Assembly (NCBI GenBank): GCA_034509735.1
Contig: JACGWO010000012.1
Span: 24,457,188 to 24,521,187, forward strand
Direction of reading: 5' to 3'
Source of the DNA: Sesamum alatum
Lineage: Eukaryota > Streptophyta > Magnoliopsida > Lamiales > Pedaliaceae
DNA: 64,000 bases
In this document: piece after piece, positions 43,183 to 55,100 of the stretch
Layout of the letters: the number at the start of each line of letters is the position of its first letter
Position numbering within the stretch: position 1 is the first letter of the stretch
Notes under the pieces: model-generated
Told to the model about the DNA's origin: nothing
What the model saw: the letters and a program-made list of their open reading frames with translations, nothing else
Database searches by the model: none
Position numbers and translations under genes: made by a program

Positions 43183-44322
43183 TTAGAAGGTCAGCCTCAG
43201 TGTTGGAGTGAGAAGGAGAGAGATAATATAAATTTTTGTGTGAGAGAGAAGAGAAAGAAGGCAATATTAATTTCATGTAATTACGTGTACTCAAAAATTA
43301 AATTTACATCTATTTTATTTAAGTTTATTATTAATTGAAATAAAAGTAATAAATTAGTATTTGTGATGCATGAATATATAATCGTCCTTATAAATATAAT
43401 AAATATTCTATAGAATTTTAATTTTTAATTTAATCTGAGTAAAAATTAAATGAATTTTATGTATGTTTATGTGTATCAATTGTAATACGTGATGTAACAC
43501 CAATTTGTGATTGAAAATCTGTACCTAAGATGAATGGACACAGACACAAAGTATTTTAAAAAATTAGGCACAACACGGCACTGACATGACTGTATATAAT
43601 ATATTTTTTATAATTATATTTTTATTTTCTCATAAAATTAAAATATGTAATATGAAAAAAATATCAAGATATAAATTGAGCATGTCTTATATTTAAATCC
43701 TTAACCAAAATTCATGGCTTGAAAAAGATACATAATCAGTTTATTTAAAAAATTCGCAATGCAAATTTTTTAACAATCCGAATAAGTTAAATCATCATGA
43801 CCATTTCTTGAATTTTTAGTAATTTCATCCCAAAACTTTTAGCTTGACAGAAGCGAAGTGATATTTTTCTTTTTTATTCAGCCAAAAAACTCTCTTTTGA
43901 TTTTTAATTGAAGCTAATATATAATGTATCTTAAAATTTATCATTGACTTACAATCTCATATATAAAGTCTATATGATAGTTTTTTCTAATTTATTAATT
44001 ATCAATACAATATTTTACTCAAATTAAATTAAAAATTAAAACTCTATAAAAAAAATTATTATATGATAAGGATGATTATATATTCATGTATCACAAAATA
44101 CTAATATATCATTTTTATTTTAATTAATAATAAATATAAATAAAATAAAAATATATTTAATTTTTGAGTACATATAATTGCAAGAAATTAAGTTCTCTTA
44201 TATCTCTTCTCTCTCTCACACACAATTTGACATTTTCCCTCCCTCCCTCCCTCCACCAACCCCACCCCCACCCACATCCCCCATTTTCCTTTCAACAGTG
44301 AGGCTGACACACTTACCTTCTG
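43183..44322. mobile_element. 1.1-kb foldback element
   Basis: The left arm (about 43183-43455) and the right arm (about 44030-44322) are inverted copies: AGAAGGT...GTCAGCCTCA.TGTTG at the outer end, a GTGTGAGAGAGA.GAGA.A block, then TGTACTCAAAAATTAAAT, then ATTTTAATTTTTAATTTAAT near the inner end. The arms are 270-290 bases. No coding frame. I could not define a target duplication, so the superfamily is open. Confidence 0.75.
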
Positions 44323-45003
44323 AAGTCGAATTTAAAGAGTTCGACTTGTACTAAAATTATTATTCTTATTAACTTAATATTATTTTTATTAATTTTATTT
44401 AAGTTTATATTAATTTAGTAAATAAGCCTAATATTAATATTGTAACACATACAACAGAAAATCATGATTTCCAACCCCCCCCCCCCCCTTTTTTCTTATG
44501 TTGGACATTTGAGAATACTACTTTTGTCGCCATGCTTCATTATCGAACTTTAATATTCTTAATTAAATCTGCAGATAATAATACATAATCTTTTATACAT
44601 ATATATATATATATATGTTGAAGAAAATTCTTTGTCAAAAATCAGATGTGATTGGGTGGAGCATTGGCGCTGACGAACACCCCCAATGACGCCTAAACTC
44701 CTATTTAGTACTTTTCAAGAATCAAAAATTAAAAAATTAAAAAAAAAATGCTTATTTATAAGCTAAGAGGAGCAGTTGGTTTGTTGCAATATTTCAGAAA
44801 ATGTCTTGGTTTGATATGAGATATGTGTTCCTACTTTTTATCAACAATATGAAATCTCAAATGGCCCATTTCACGTTGTAGCTAATTTTACTTGGATCAA
44901 GTTTTGTCTCGTCCTACTTTTCTTCTTCATCTTCTCCTTCGTTCTCATTGAAATCCCATTAGCCCCTGATCCAAATAATATGAGGTATATTATCATCGTG
45001 CAA

Positions 45004-45300
45004 ATGAAGAAATTCTCTCCCCCTCTCACCACTTCTTTCTTGGCTTTGTTGTTCTTGTCGCAAGTCCTTTTCTGGTACATTTATCCCCTAATTTTGTTAT
45101 TCTTTTTGTTCTCGACTTGTATTTCTAGTTTCTTCACGAACTTCATATCTTGGCTGCAAATTATGCTGTCGTTTGTGCCGAATTTCAATATACTTTTTAT
45201 TGCAAACGATACGATTGAGACAAATAGCGAGTTGCAAGAGGCAGAAGGAGGATTTGATGGAGGAGATGATCGTGAAGAGGGCCGCGGGGGACAAGTTTAA
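45004..45300 (+). CDS. Possible small membrane protein, unrecognised
   Basis: A 98-codon single-exon frame (an in-frame ATG at 44980 would add eight residues). The N-terminal half has two or three hydrophobic helices rich in F, L and I. The C-terminal part is acidic and Gly-rich (GGFDGGDDREEGRGG). The composition changes sharply from hydrophobic to charged, which is less likely by chance than a uniform frame. There is no known domain, no paralogue in the window, and a foldback MITE begins 66 bases after the stop. It could be a real short gene or a chance frame. Confidence 0.3.
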   Translation: MKKFSPPLTTSFLALLFLSQVLFWYIYPLILLFFLFSTCISSFFTNFISWLQIMLSFVPNFNILFIANDTIETNSELQEAEGGFDGGDDREEGRGGQV

Positions 45301-45366
45301 GCCCCACTTCACAATTAATTATAAGTTGTGTGAAATAGTTATGGATGTTCCCATATCTTAAATATT

Positions 45367-45610
45367 GGGGATAAATGCAATTTATCCTATGTGCTATAAG
45401 AAATGAGCAAAAGTTCCCCATTTAAAAAAATAATTAGTAAATTACCTCCTCGTGTTTTGAGACATAAAGTAAATTACTCCCTATCAAGGGAAAACACATG
45501 GGGTTAATTTACTTTATATTAATATCACAGGAAATAATTTACTAATTATTTTTTTACATGGGAGTTTTTACTTATTTCTTATTTCACGGGGGTAAATTGC
45601 ATTCATCCCC
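45367..45610. mobile_element. 244-bp foldback MITE, Mutator-like
   Basis: Both arms start GGGGAT.AATGCAATTTA and run inverted for about 115 bases (shared AAAAAAATAATTAGTAAATTA and AAAGTAAATTA.CCC). Flanks are TTAAATATT (45358-45366) and TTAAATATG (45611-45619), eight of nine matching. It has almost no loop, so transcription through it would give a long hairpin RNA. Confidence 0.85.
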
Positions 45611-45619
45611 TTAAATATG

Positions 45620-47198
45620 TGGCCTCCTTAATTAGTGTGTTTTGGGACAATCTTGTTACCTTGTTAATAGTTAAATAAGACAGGAAGACTCTCATTGTCG
45701 CATCCAGTAGATATTTCTTGTTAATGGCTGAAAAGTCAACCTGAATTGTAGGTGCAATGGTGAGGGAAAATTGTACTTTTCACTCTATAGTTATTGTTTG
45801 TATATTTTTCGTCTCCTTGATTATGAAATTTTTATTAATGATCGTATAAGTTATAAAAACTCTCAGTTTTAGTCTTTTTCAAATTTCATTAGTATTTTAA
45901 TGCAAAAGATATGTGCTAGGGCACGTAGCCGTTATTCAGAATATATACTAACGTCAAGATGTGCGGTGGGCCGAGTTGGGCCAATCTAGCCCAAAACCGA
46001 ATTGACCCAATAAAAATTGGACTGATTAGGCCCAGGCCCGTTTTGGATTGGGTTGGTCCTAGGCTAGTCCTAGGTATCAAATTTGGGACCTGCCCCAGCC
46101 CAGTGGCCTAGGACCTTGGGCCATTTTCTTTTTGTTTTAATAATGCATGTCATATTATTTTCATTTTATTCTTTTAAGTTGACTATTTTAATAGGTTTTT
46201 TATAGTTCTAAAACTCTAAATGTTTTTATCTTTTAATTTTTTCTAAATTTTGATTATATTAATTCATTAATACTCTTTATTTAGTTTTTTCAAAATTTAT
46301 TTTAAATCCTTCTTCGATTTATTATTTTTTAAGTTTATTGTTGTAAATTTGTTAGTCAAATTATTATTTAAATTTATTATATAATTTTAATTATTTTTTA
46401 TTTATTTATTTTATAAGACCATCATAAATTTAAATAATAACTCAAAAGAACACTCAAATTCAAAAAAAAAAAAAAAAAAACTAATCTAGGCCTCAACTGG
46501 ACTGATCCATGGATTGTGCCTGAGTTTAACAATGGACCAATTGGGAGAGAGATGAAAACTTCGACAAATGCACTTGCATTTAGTCATCTTTAATTTCTCT
46601 CTTTTTTTTTATAAAGGAATTTGAAAAAGATATTGGGAATTGGGGTTTAATAAATTTAGTATGACAACAAATTAATTCTCTTTTGCAATAATAATATACA
46701 TTTTCACAGCTGCAAAAGTCATAAACTTATTGGAATTTGAAAGCATATACAACAAAATAATTAAAAACCATGCAACTAAAATTAAATTGTTATCCATTTC
46801 AACATATATATACATCATAACTTTATATTATTCTAATCAACCACGCTAATTATTATTTGTAATATTACAATTATAACATTCGAAATTATGAGGTGCTATA
46901 CTATCTTTCTAAAACAACTATATAAGATACACTATCACTATAAAAAAAAAATGAATTATTTCCTACATTTTAATAATCATAGCGTGAAAATTATGATAAA
47001 TCAATATTATCCCCTGCAGTCAAATAATACTGATACAAAAAACTAAAGATTGACCACAGTTAATGAACATTTATTCGATTCGCTATGACTTTTAGTTATG
47101 CCTAATATATTGGCCTCACTTGCATTGTTGCAGTTAATTAGTATGTGTTACATTTTTTTTCATTTTAACCATAATAATTAGTTATTACATAAAAAAAA
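45620..47198. other. Intergenic DNA, no gene seen
   Basis: About 45955-46125 is rich in GGCCC/GGGCC motifs, and a weaker counterpart lies at 46480-46540, framing AT-rich DNA, as in non-autonomous hAT elements. The borders cannot be set. The rest is AT-rich without features. Confidence 0.45.
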
Positions 47199-47647
47199 GG
47201 ATTAAATATCATTTTCGTCATGTATTTTGTGCATTTTGGTATTTTAATCTTTTATTTTTTTAGGGTAGCAAATAGGTCTTGTAATTTTTTAATTTTTCGC
47301 GATTTTGGTCCTTCAGTCGTCGGAGTTCACAAATATTGCCGGATTTTTTTTTTATTTTCGGGCTTTTGTTCCCATTGGTCAATTTAATGGACCAAAATGC
47401 GAAAAATTATAAGTTACAGGACCTATTTGCTACACTAGAAAGATAAATGACCTATTTGGTTCCATGCTAGCAGGAATTTGACCAATATGAACATAAGCTC
47501 CAAATTAAAAAAATTTGCAAACTCCGGTAATTGAAGGACCAAAATTGCAAAAAACTAAAAATTTACAGGACATATTTACTACTCTAAAAACATAAAGGAT
47601 TAAAACGTCAAATACAAAAGATATAGGACGAAAAATTCATTTAAGCC
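47199..47647. mobile_element. 449-bp TIR element
   Basis: The left end GGATTAAATATCATTTTCGTC and the reverse-complemented right end GGCTTAAATGAATTTTTCGTC are inverted and continue through TTTGTGCATTTTGGTATTTTAATC-like arms. Further in, GACCAAAATGCGAAAAATTA and GACCAAAATTGCAAAAAACT blocks are also arranged around a centre. The ends relate it to the Mutator-like family, but no clean 9-bp duplication is visible because the left flank is an A-run. Confidence 0.65.
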
Positions 47648-48049
47648 AAAAGAATTAATAGTTGTTCAAAACAATTAACATTGATCAATATTTTAGATGC
47701 AGTCTTAATTAAATCTTGATAGAAAACTTTAATCAAGATTTGCATCCACATTGTAAAGGGTCAACCTCTACGTCCTTATCATCTCAATTACCTACAAAAA
47801 AATATGCTAGAGATCGTGGGCAGCATGATCAACTCTATGGAATCCCATTAATCCTCAGACAAACCCATGGAGACATCTCTCTGTCCGAACAACGCCGGCC
47901 GCCCTTCTGCCTGCCTGCCTACCTACTCCCATTCCCAAACTCATCATCACCACTAATCTTAGAAGGAAATTGCTCTATCTAATGCTGCTGCCCATTAATT
48001 TCATCAGTTTGTTGCTGCTTGTGATTCTTCATCATTAATTATTACCATC

Positions 48050-50416
48050 ATGACATACAAGACGATTTTGGACAGAAGTTTCAGCCGGCAGGAGCAGAAG
48101 AAACTGGCATGTCCACCATTCTTCACTTGCTTCCTTGTAGCATTCACCCTTTGCACTGTCTTCAAGTCCTATGTCGACGTTGTCCCTCCTCCCATTGGTA
48201 CGTCATTCTAAGTTTTTGAAGTTGCGAATGATGTTTTTATTTTATGCGTAAGAAAGTTTAAGTTTTTAAATGAGGTGGGGCGTTTAATATGAGATCAGAG
48301 TCACGTCAAACAAGAGGTTCTTGATTCGAATCTCATTGACAACCGTTTATGAGTTTTTAGTACGTTTTAATTTGCAGTGTATTTGGAGCAGTACTCAATG
48401 GATTGGGGCCTCAAAATGTTGATGAGCACAGAAGAAATCAGCAAACCACGACAATCTTGTAAGCTTTACTATAATGTAATATGTTGATGGATTTTTGGTT
48501 TTGTTTTCATTTTTAGTTTTTGGTGGGAAATGTGTGTTTTTAATGTTGTGTAGATTTCCGTGTGATAATAATAATACATTTTGATTAGTTTATGAATTAT
48601 GTTGTTAATTAGTGGTATCAAATAAATAATAATTAAGATGAACAAACATATTTTCACTAAACAATGTTAGTTATTCACTTCTAGTCCCTAAAACAATGGT
48701 GTTTATTCACTTTTAGTCCCTAAACAATCACTATTTACACTTTGATTTCATAACTTGCTAGTTTCGTTTTTTTTTTTTTTTTTTTTTTTTTGTTTGCTTT
48801 GGTTATTTCTATCAAGGTGGCTGTTAAGTTTGACGGAAAATCACCATGTGTCATGCACATAAGCCTTGGAAGGAGAGGTGATGCCAGCCTCACACGTGCG
48901 GTACATGATGATTTTTCATCAAACTTAACCGCCACTCGACGAAAATGGCCAGAAGTATTTAAAAAGTGTTAATTATTAAAACTAAACAATCACTATTTAC
49001 ACTTTTATCTTCTATACTGTTAGTTTCTTTTTTATGTTTCTGGTTATTTTCATCAACTGGCTATCAAGGTTGACGAAAAATCACCGTCTGCCATGCACGT
49101 GAGCCTAGAAAGGAGCGGTGATACCAGCCACACGTGTACGGCACATGATGATTTTCATCAAACTTAACAGTCAGTCGACGACGAAAATGGCCAAGAACAT
49201 TTAAAAAGTTAAAATTTCTTTTGTTGGTTTTCCAGATATTGATGCAGATGAGATCAGCCCAAACCCTATTCTTCGCAATTTCAGCAACTCAAGATCTCAA
49301 GTCTATGAAATGACCGGCGACATAAGAATCCATGGCAACTCATCCACCATCGTCGTAGCTTCAACCTACGCACAGGACACAACTTCTTGGACAATAAAAC
49401 CTTACGCCCGGAAAGGTGATAGGGTGGTAATGGGGAAGGTGAGAACATTCAAGATCATTCCCCAAGCCCCTGTCGCCGCCCCTCATTGCACCCGAAATTT
49501 CAGTGTTCCGGCCATTGTTTTCTCCGGCGGAGGGTACGCCGGGAACCCCTTCCATGACTTCACCGACGTGCTCATTCCACTCTACCTGACTTCCCGAGAA
49601 TTCAATAGAACAGTGATGTTTCTTGTAGCCAACAAGCGTTCTTGGTGGACTTCTAAGTACAAAGTATTACTTCAGAATCTCTCCATGTTCGACGTTATCG
49701 ACATTGACAATGAAGACCAAGTGCTGTGTTTCCCAAAAATGATTGTCGGCCTGAAAGCCCACAAGGAGTTTAGCATTGATCCTTCAAAGCCCCCATACAA
49801 TTACTCAGCCACAGACTTCACGAAGTTCCTTAAAAGCACGTATGCATTGGAGAGACAATTCGTGTATGATTGTGGTCATAATCACAAGAACTGCAGCACG
49901 AGAGGTCGGCCTCGGTTGCTCGTAGTTTCCAGGAAGAAAACCCGTCATCTGATCAATGAAGGTGAAGTGGCCGACTTGGGTCGGAGCTTGGGATTTGATG
50001 TGGTTGTGCGAGAAATGGGGTGGCAAGTGTCGTCAGTTGCAAGATTTGTGAATTCTTTTGATGTGATGGTAGGGGTGCATGGAGCTGGACTTACCAACAT
50101 GGTTTTTCTTCCTGAAAATGCTGTCGTGATTCAGATAGTACCCCTTGGACTACAGTTCTTGGCTAAACATTACTTTCAGCTTCCGGCGAAAGACATGAAA
50201 TTGCAGTATTTGGAGTACAAGGTGTGTTTGAATGAAAGCTCGTTGTCGGGGAAGCATCCGGCGGCCGGTGGTGAGGGCTACAGAGACGGCGTTGTTGTTG
50301 ATGGGAAGGGATGGCGTGATTTTCGTTCTGTTTATTTGGACAATCAAGATGTAAATGTTGAGTTGGATAGGTTCAGGGGGACCTTATTGAAAGCCTTGGA
50401 GCTTGTTCGGAGTTAG
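48050..50416 (+). CDS. GT61 family glycosyltransferase, paralogue B
   Basis: Three exons: 48050-48197, 48378-48458 and 49236-50416, giving 469 residues, with the frame intact over both GT-AG junctions. The N-terminal helix is at about residues 22-41 (type II Golgi anchor). The catalytic domain in exon 3 shares with paralogue A the order GDIRI.GNSSTI, FHDF.D...PLY.TS, WW.SKY, DIDNE, and GVHGAGLTNMVFLP...VIQ.VP. GT61 enzymes decorate xylan or N-glycans; the donor sugar is not predictable here. The start is the only ATG giving an N-terminal anchor like that of paralogue A. The stem exon 2 has no obvious equivalent in A. Intron 2 carries a tandem duplication. It is probably a tandem duplicate of A, now with diverged N terminus and intron number. 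Confidence 0.93.
48717..49205. repeat. Tandem duplication in GT61-B intron 2
   Basis: Copy 1 (48717-48980) and copy 2 (48981-49205) share TAAACAATCACTATTTACAC, TTGACG.AAAATCACC, ATGCACRTRAGCCT.GAAAGG, ATGATGATTTT.CATCAAACT and AAAATGGCCA. Copy 1 has an extra T-run of about 24 bases at 48768-48791. Each copy is itself a foldback: AGTTTGACGGAAAATCA faces TGATTTTTCATCAAACT. Confidence 0.85.
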
Positions 50417-50559
50417 AACTTGTAATTCTTACGTACTTCATATTGTAGACATTTGAAATAGGTGTGTGTCTTGCTATTCTTTTTGATCGATCAGTTTCTG
50501 TTTTCTTTCCAACAGGTTTAAACTTCTCCATTGAGTGTGCCTTGTCATTACTTGTAGAA

Positions 50560-50775
50560 CGAAACAGGTACAGGCGTTTGATTGGAGGCTTATTGTGATG
50601 CAGATTGGGCGTCAATTGGGCGTGGAGACTCATCGTTCCCTTACCAGATTTTGTACCCTGCTCTCAAGTCATGGCAAAGTAAGAAACAATCAAACAGTTT
50701 CTCGTTCATCTGCTAAAGCAGAACATCGAAGCATGGTTCGACAGTCTGTGAGTTGATTTGGTTCTCATGGCAATC
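50560..50775 (+). pseudogene. Copia-type retrotransposon RNase H remnant
   Basis: Translated pieces match the end of the Copia polyprotein: AYCDADWA (from about 50587), SWQSKKQ, then in another frame TVSRSSAKAEHRSM (about 50694-50735). Frame changes and stops interrupt it, so it is dead. It starts about 170 bases after the GT61-B stop codon. No LTR, integrase or reverse transcriptase segment is seen nearby. Confidence 0.8.
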
Positions 50776-52199
50776 CAGTAACAGAACCAACAAGCGCCAT
50801 TGTGGCATCGGACAGCAATGACATATAGCATCACAACTCCGATCTCTGTCCAACCTGTGCAAAATGATACGAGCTGGTGGGTAGAGCACAATTGCCTGGT
50901 ATAAATGGCTAAAATAGAATTAATAAATATCAAATGGAAAATAAAATAAAGTGTTTTCAATCTACTTTTACTATGACATGTACTACATCGTAAATTATAT
51001 TTTTCTAAATGCAGTACCAACACATTTTACTATACTAATAAAAATTACAGAAACCTTCCATATATTGATAGGTACCTTATGTCTGTCAAGTCATTGCTAT
51101 CGAAAAATTCTTACTCAAACCAGTTTTGACCGAACAGTAGTTCATCATATAAGGAAACGTGATTCTATAATTATCCACTGGACCACTAGATAGTACTAAT
51201 ATTCTACTGCGTAGCGTCCATTGTGGCATCTACATGACTCCAGGACACTAAAAACGGCTACAGCAGCTGATCCCGGTTTTAGAACTGTTGGAATGTAACT
51301 AGTCTTCTAATAAGTTAGACGCTTAAAATGTTAAGCAATTGAAAGTGGCCCTCCTCCAGGACTTCTCAATTCTCATCATCAAATACATATGCTGAATAAT
51401 ACTGGATGAGAGGACAGAATTACCGGAATCTGCAGCTAGACGAACAATCGTCCGCCACCAAATCTGCATCCCTGCAAAATTGGCAGTGCAAAGAACATAC
51501 AACTCTGTTATCAGTTCATACTTGAGGCCCAGAACATTTTCTCGTATCAAAGGTCAAAATCACCAAGTACAACTCTATGATTGTAGCTCTGAAGTTGCAC
51601 AATTGTAGATCGGCTACATAGTCTCGACCCTCTATACTTAACCCGTTACTCTTTTCCTAACTCTTAGTAATATACAAAACCACATCCATCACCCAAACTC
51701 CACCTTCCATAAGTTATGGACCTTGAGGTCTCAAAATAATATAGAATCCGACACTCATGACCAGATAACCACAAAAAGATCTCGCTTGAGATGCTTAAAA
51801 TCAGCCGGCACTCCAAATTATTGATTTCAAGCAAGTGTCATGACTCTGGCCTCGGTGAAAGAAAGAATCTGTTTATGGTCTGGCAAAATCAACTACCGAA
51901 GAATTTCTTCCCAACAGGCGAGTAATATATACAGACAATGTTGGCAGCCTGCTGTAATAACAGATTGGAGCGACGAGCTGATCACTGTGAATATGTAGAA
52001 CAGTCACCGTATACCAGACAAGTCTTCTGCCCCCCAATAACACAAGACCATGGGGTCTGAATCTTATGAAATTTAGAGTTGGAGCTCCAGACTTGAAGCA
52101 TTTATCTGCAGTCACCAGTCGACCAATAGAAATATAAACACCGACTGCTCATGGTGGGAGTACTGATCCAATTATACCAAAATATGCTTCTAAAAACAA
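50776..52199. other. Intergenic DNA and helicase 3' region
   Basis: Includes the 3' UTR of the minus-strand helicase (52199 downward). Open frames of 73-105 codons have no recognised domain. No RNA gene recognised. Confidence 0.5.
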
Positions 52200-55100
52200 T
52201 TACTTCCACCTTGCAGCAGATTGCTGTTTCTTCTTGCTTTTCTTCAAAATTGCAGACATGTAGTCAACAGTCTTTTCAGATGGTTGGCTCTCGCCAGTCA
52301 ACCACCTAAGAGCCTCTGCAGCTGCTGCTTTCTCTGCCTCTTTCTTGCTACCACAAGGTTGGCCAACAAAATCTAGTCCATTGAATACAACAGTGGATCT
52401 GAATTTGTTGTTTTTCAGTTGGTTTGTCTTGTAGGAAGGTGGCTGATGCCCTGCCCTAGCAAGCAAGGTTTGGAGATGAGTTTTTGCATTATCACCACCT
52501 CCATTTGCGAGAACCGAGTTTTTCGTTTTTTTGGATGATGTTGGGATCTGACGCCCAAACACAAATCTGCCTTCACATTGGTCCTCTGTGACCAACAATC
52601 TCACTGCTCTGAGAAGATCCTCATGACACTGTATGTCCAATTTTGGATTTAAAAGCTGCATTCAATCAGATGGGATTAGAAGAAGAAAGAAAACAATGTC
52701 ATGGCAAATCCAACAATCACATGCAAAATCTAGCTATTGGAGCCCAAACATATACCTTTCTCTGAACAAGTTCATCAAGCTCTCTCTTTATACTCAGATA
52801 TGTAGCAGCCAACTCAGGTTTCATGAAAAATTCCAAATATCCACCCAGCATTTTCATGTGGCCATCCTATAAAATAAAGAAAAATACATTTACTAGAAGC
52901 AAATGGACATAAAACCGAAGGTTGGCAACTAATTAAATAGTGCCACCTGGGGTTTAAAAGGAAACCATAGACTTACTAGTCCGCCTCTAGAAACGTTTCC
53001 TCCAAATAACAGAACCACAGAATCAGATACACCAGTTGAATCACGGAGAAACACTGAATTCACCTTCACTTTTTCATTAAAAACAATCCATGGGAATGGA
53101 ATTCTGGTTTCTTGGCCATTCACAGAACTCTGATGAAAAAATAAAGGGGCAATCAATTCAAGGCAAATGCAAAACATAAAAATTTCAAAGCCATAAATCC
53201 ACCTAAGCATTTGAGGAAGTGTAGTCACTGAATTATCTTACCGAATGCAAAAGCACTGCACCATCCTCCATTGTTTTTAATGATATAGACTTCTCCTTGT
53301 TCTGTATAAATATGCTTCATATTAGTCCTTAACGTCCCATAACTAGTACCAGATAGAAATGACAGCTCAAATACTATCACATGATAACACAAAACTGGTC
53401 TATGGAAACAGTCTGACTTCAAACCAAATGAAGCAATCAGAAACCAATTTAAAAGGAGAACTTCCTCTGACTGGACATCTTCCAGACAAGAGGAAACCAC
53501 ATAGAGAAAATTGTATAAGGATGTTACCAACTTCGTACAAAACAATAATCATTAACTCACCACAACAGAGCATATCCCTGGGAACAGACCCGCGCATATA
53601 ATTGCACGAATGAGATGTTCATCGCGACTCCATCCGTTGCAACTCTCAATATTTTCAACTAAACCAACATCTTTGAGCAGATAAAGGAACTGTTTCCGCA
53701 GGGAATCAATTGCTTTTAGAGTTTGTACAGAAAGGAAATTTCTCCAACAGTATTCATAACCAGATTGCTCCCTTTCAGCATCTTTCCAACCCTCAAAAGC
53801 CCTGACCAGAGCAAGATGGTCACTGAAGTCACGAGCAGAAAACTGGGCCTTTGCAGACTCAGCAAGCTGCAAGAAGTGAAAAGATAATACTGAAGGTAGT
53901 TCTTCAACCATCTCTAACTAAAGTCTGTCGAACAACAGAAGCAAGAGTACACAAAGAACATCAATCTGAACCAAAAAATAATGAAGTAGAACGAAAGAAT
54001 GAATCTAAGAAAACCATTAAATAGTTGGACAATAGAAAGCCAATGTATGCTACCAAGCATCTTTTTATTGTGGGATGGTTACAAGCTAAAATCACATAAT
54101 TTTATTAGAGGCTTGCAAATCTATACACATTGAGATTAGATTTAGCTCAGTAACTATGCAGCAGAAACCTTACAAAATGGACACAACGGTTTGTCACACT
54201 ACTCAACATTATCTAAAATGAGACAAGGATTAACCACAAAACCAACTCAATCTTAATAGCAAAAGTAACTAATTCTCACTATTTTTACACAAATGAAACC
54301 TAAAGGTCTAACGCTTAAATTGACAGACATAATAGATTGTTTTTTTAGATGCATTCTAATGCATATACATAGTGGCAATCAATTAGAAACATTACTGAAA
54401 ATTGCCCCGAACAACAATAGAAGAGCATTGAGAAATCTTAGAATGCATACAGAGAACATTTAAATGGTTAGTCAGTCAAATTAACCATCAAGGAACTTCA
54501 GATTATGAAATCAATATTTTAGTACCAATCAAGTTCAGCAGGTGCTCATTAAATTGAAAAGGATACTTACAAATGGGGGGAGTGCCATGCATGTTTATGT
54601 AAAGTTACAGCTGAGTTTTAAGTCTAAAACAATAGAAGCTCACTTGAGTTAATTTATTTTCTTTTCCTCTAACGACGTTTGATTTTCATTCCCTACTAAC
54701 TAAATGGAAAAGAAAACAAAGCACCCAATCACACATCTAACATTCTTATGCTACTTACATCCTTCTTGTCAAATGGCATCAAGAATGGATCCCTGACACT
54801 CAGGCCAGCAACAATGGTCATTACTGGATCCAAGCAGTTGAAAATAGCACCAAATATAAGCATCTTTCCTAGTTTTGGCTCAACTGGAAGCATCGATAAG
54901 TTACGTCCTGAAGAAAACAAGAATATCATCATTATTCCTTCTGTTTTGCAGTAACTACAATGAAGGGACTCCCACGGCAACCAACATATCTATAAGCTGT
55001 AAATCAGAATTTAAGAATTCAATATCTACCCAGCAATGTAAGATTTTCACTTTCATCTAAAGCTCCAATCATCTTCAAATACTCGATAGCATTTTGAACC

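Noticed and set aside
48325..48350. tRNA B-box-like GATTCGAATCTC in a GT61-B intron
   Set aside because: No matching A box or cloverleaf could be found; it may be a SINE relic, but the evidence is too thin to annotate.
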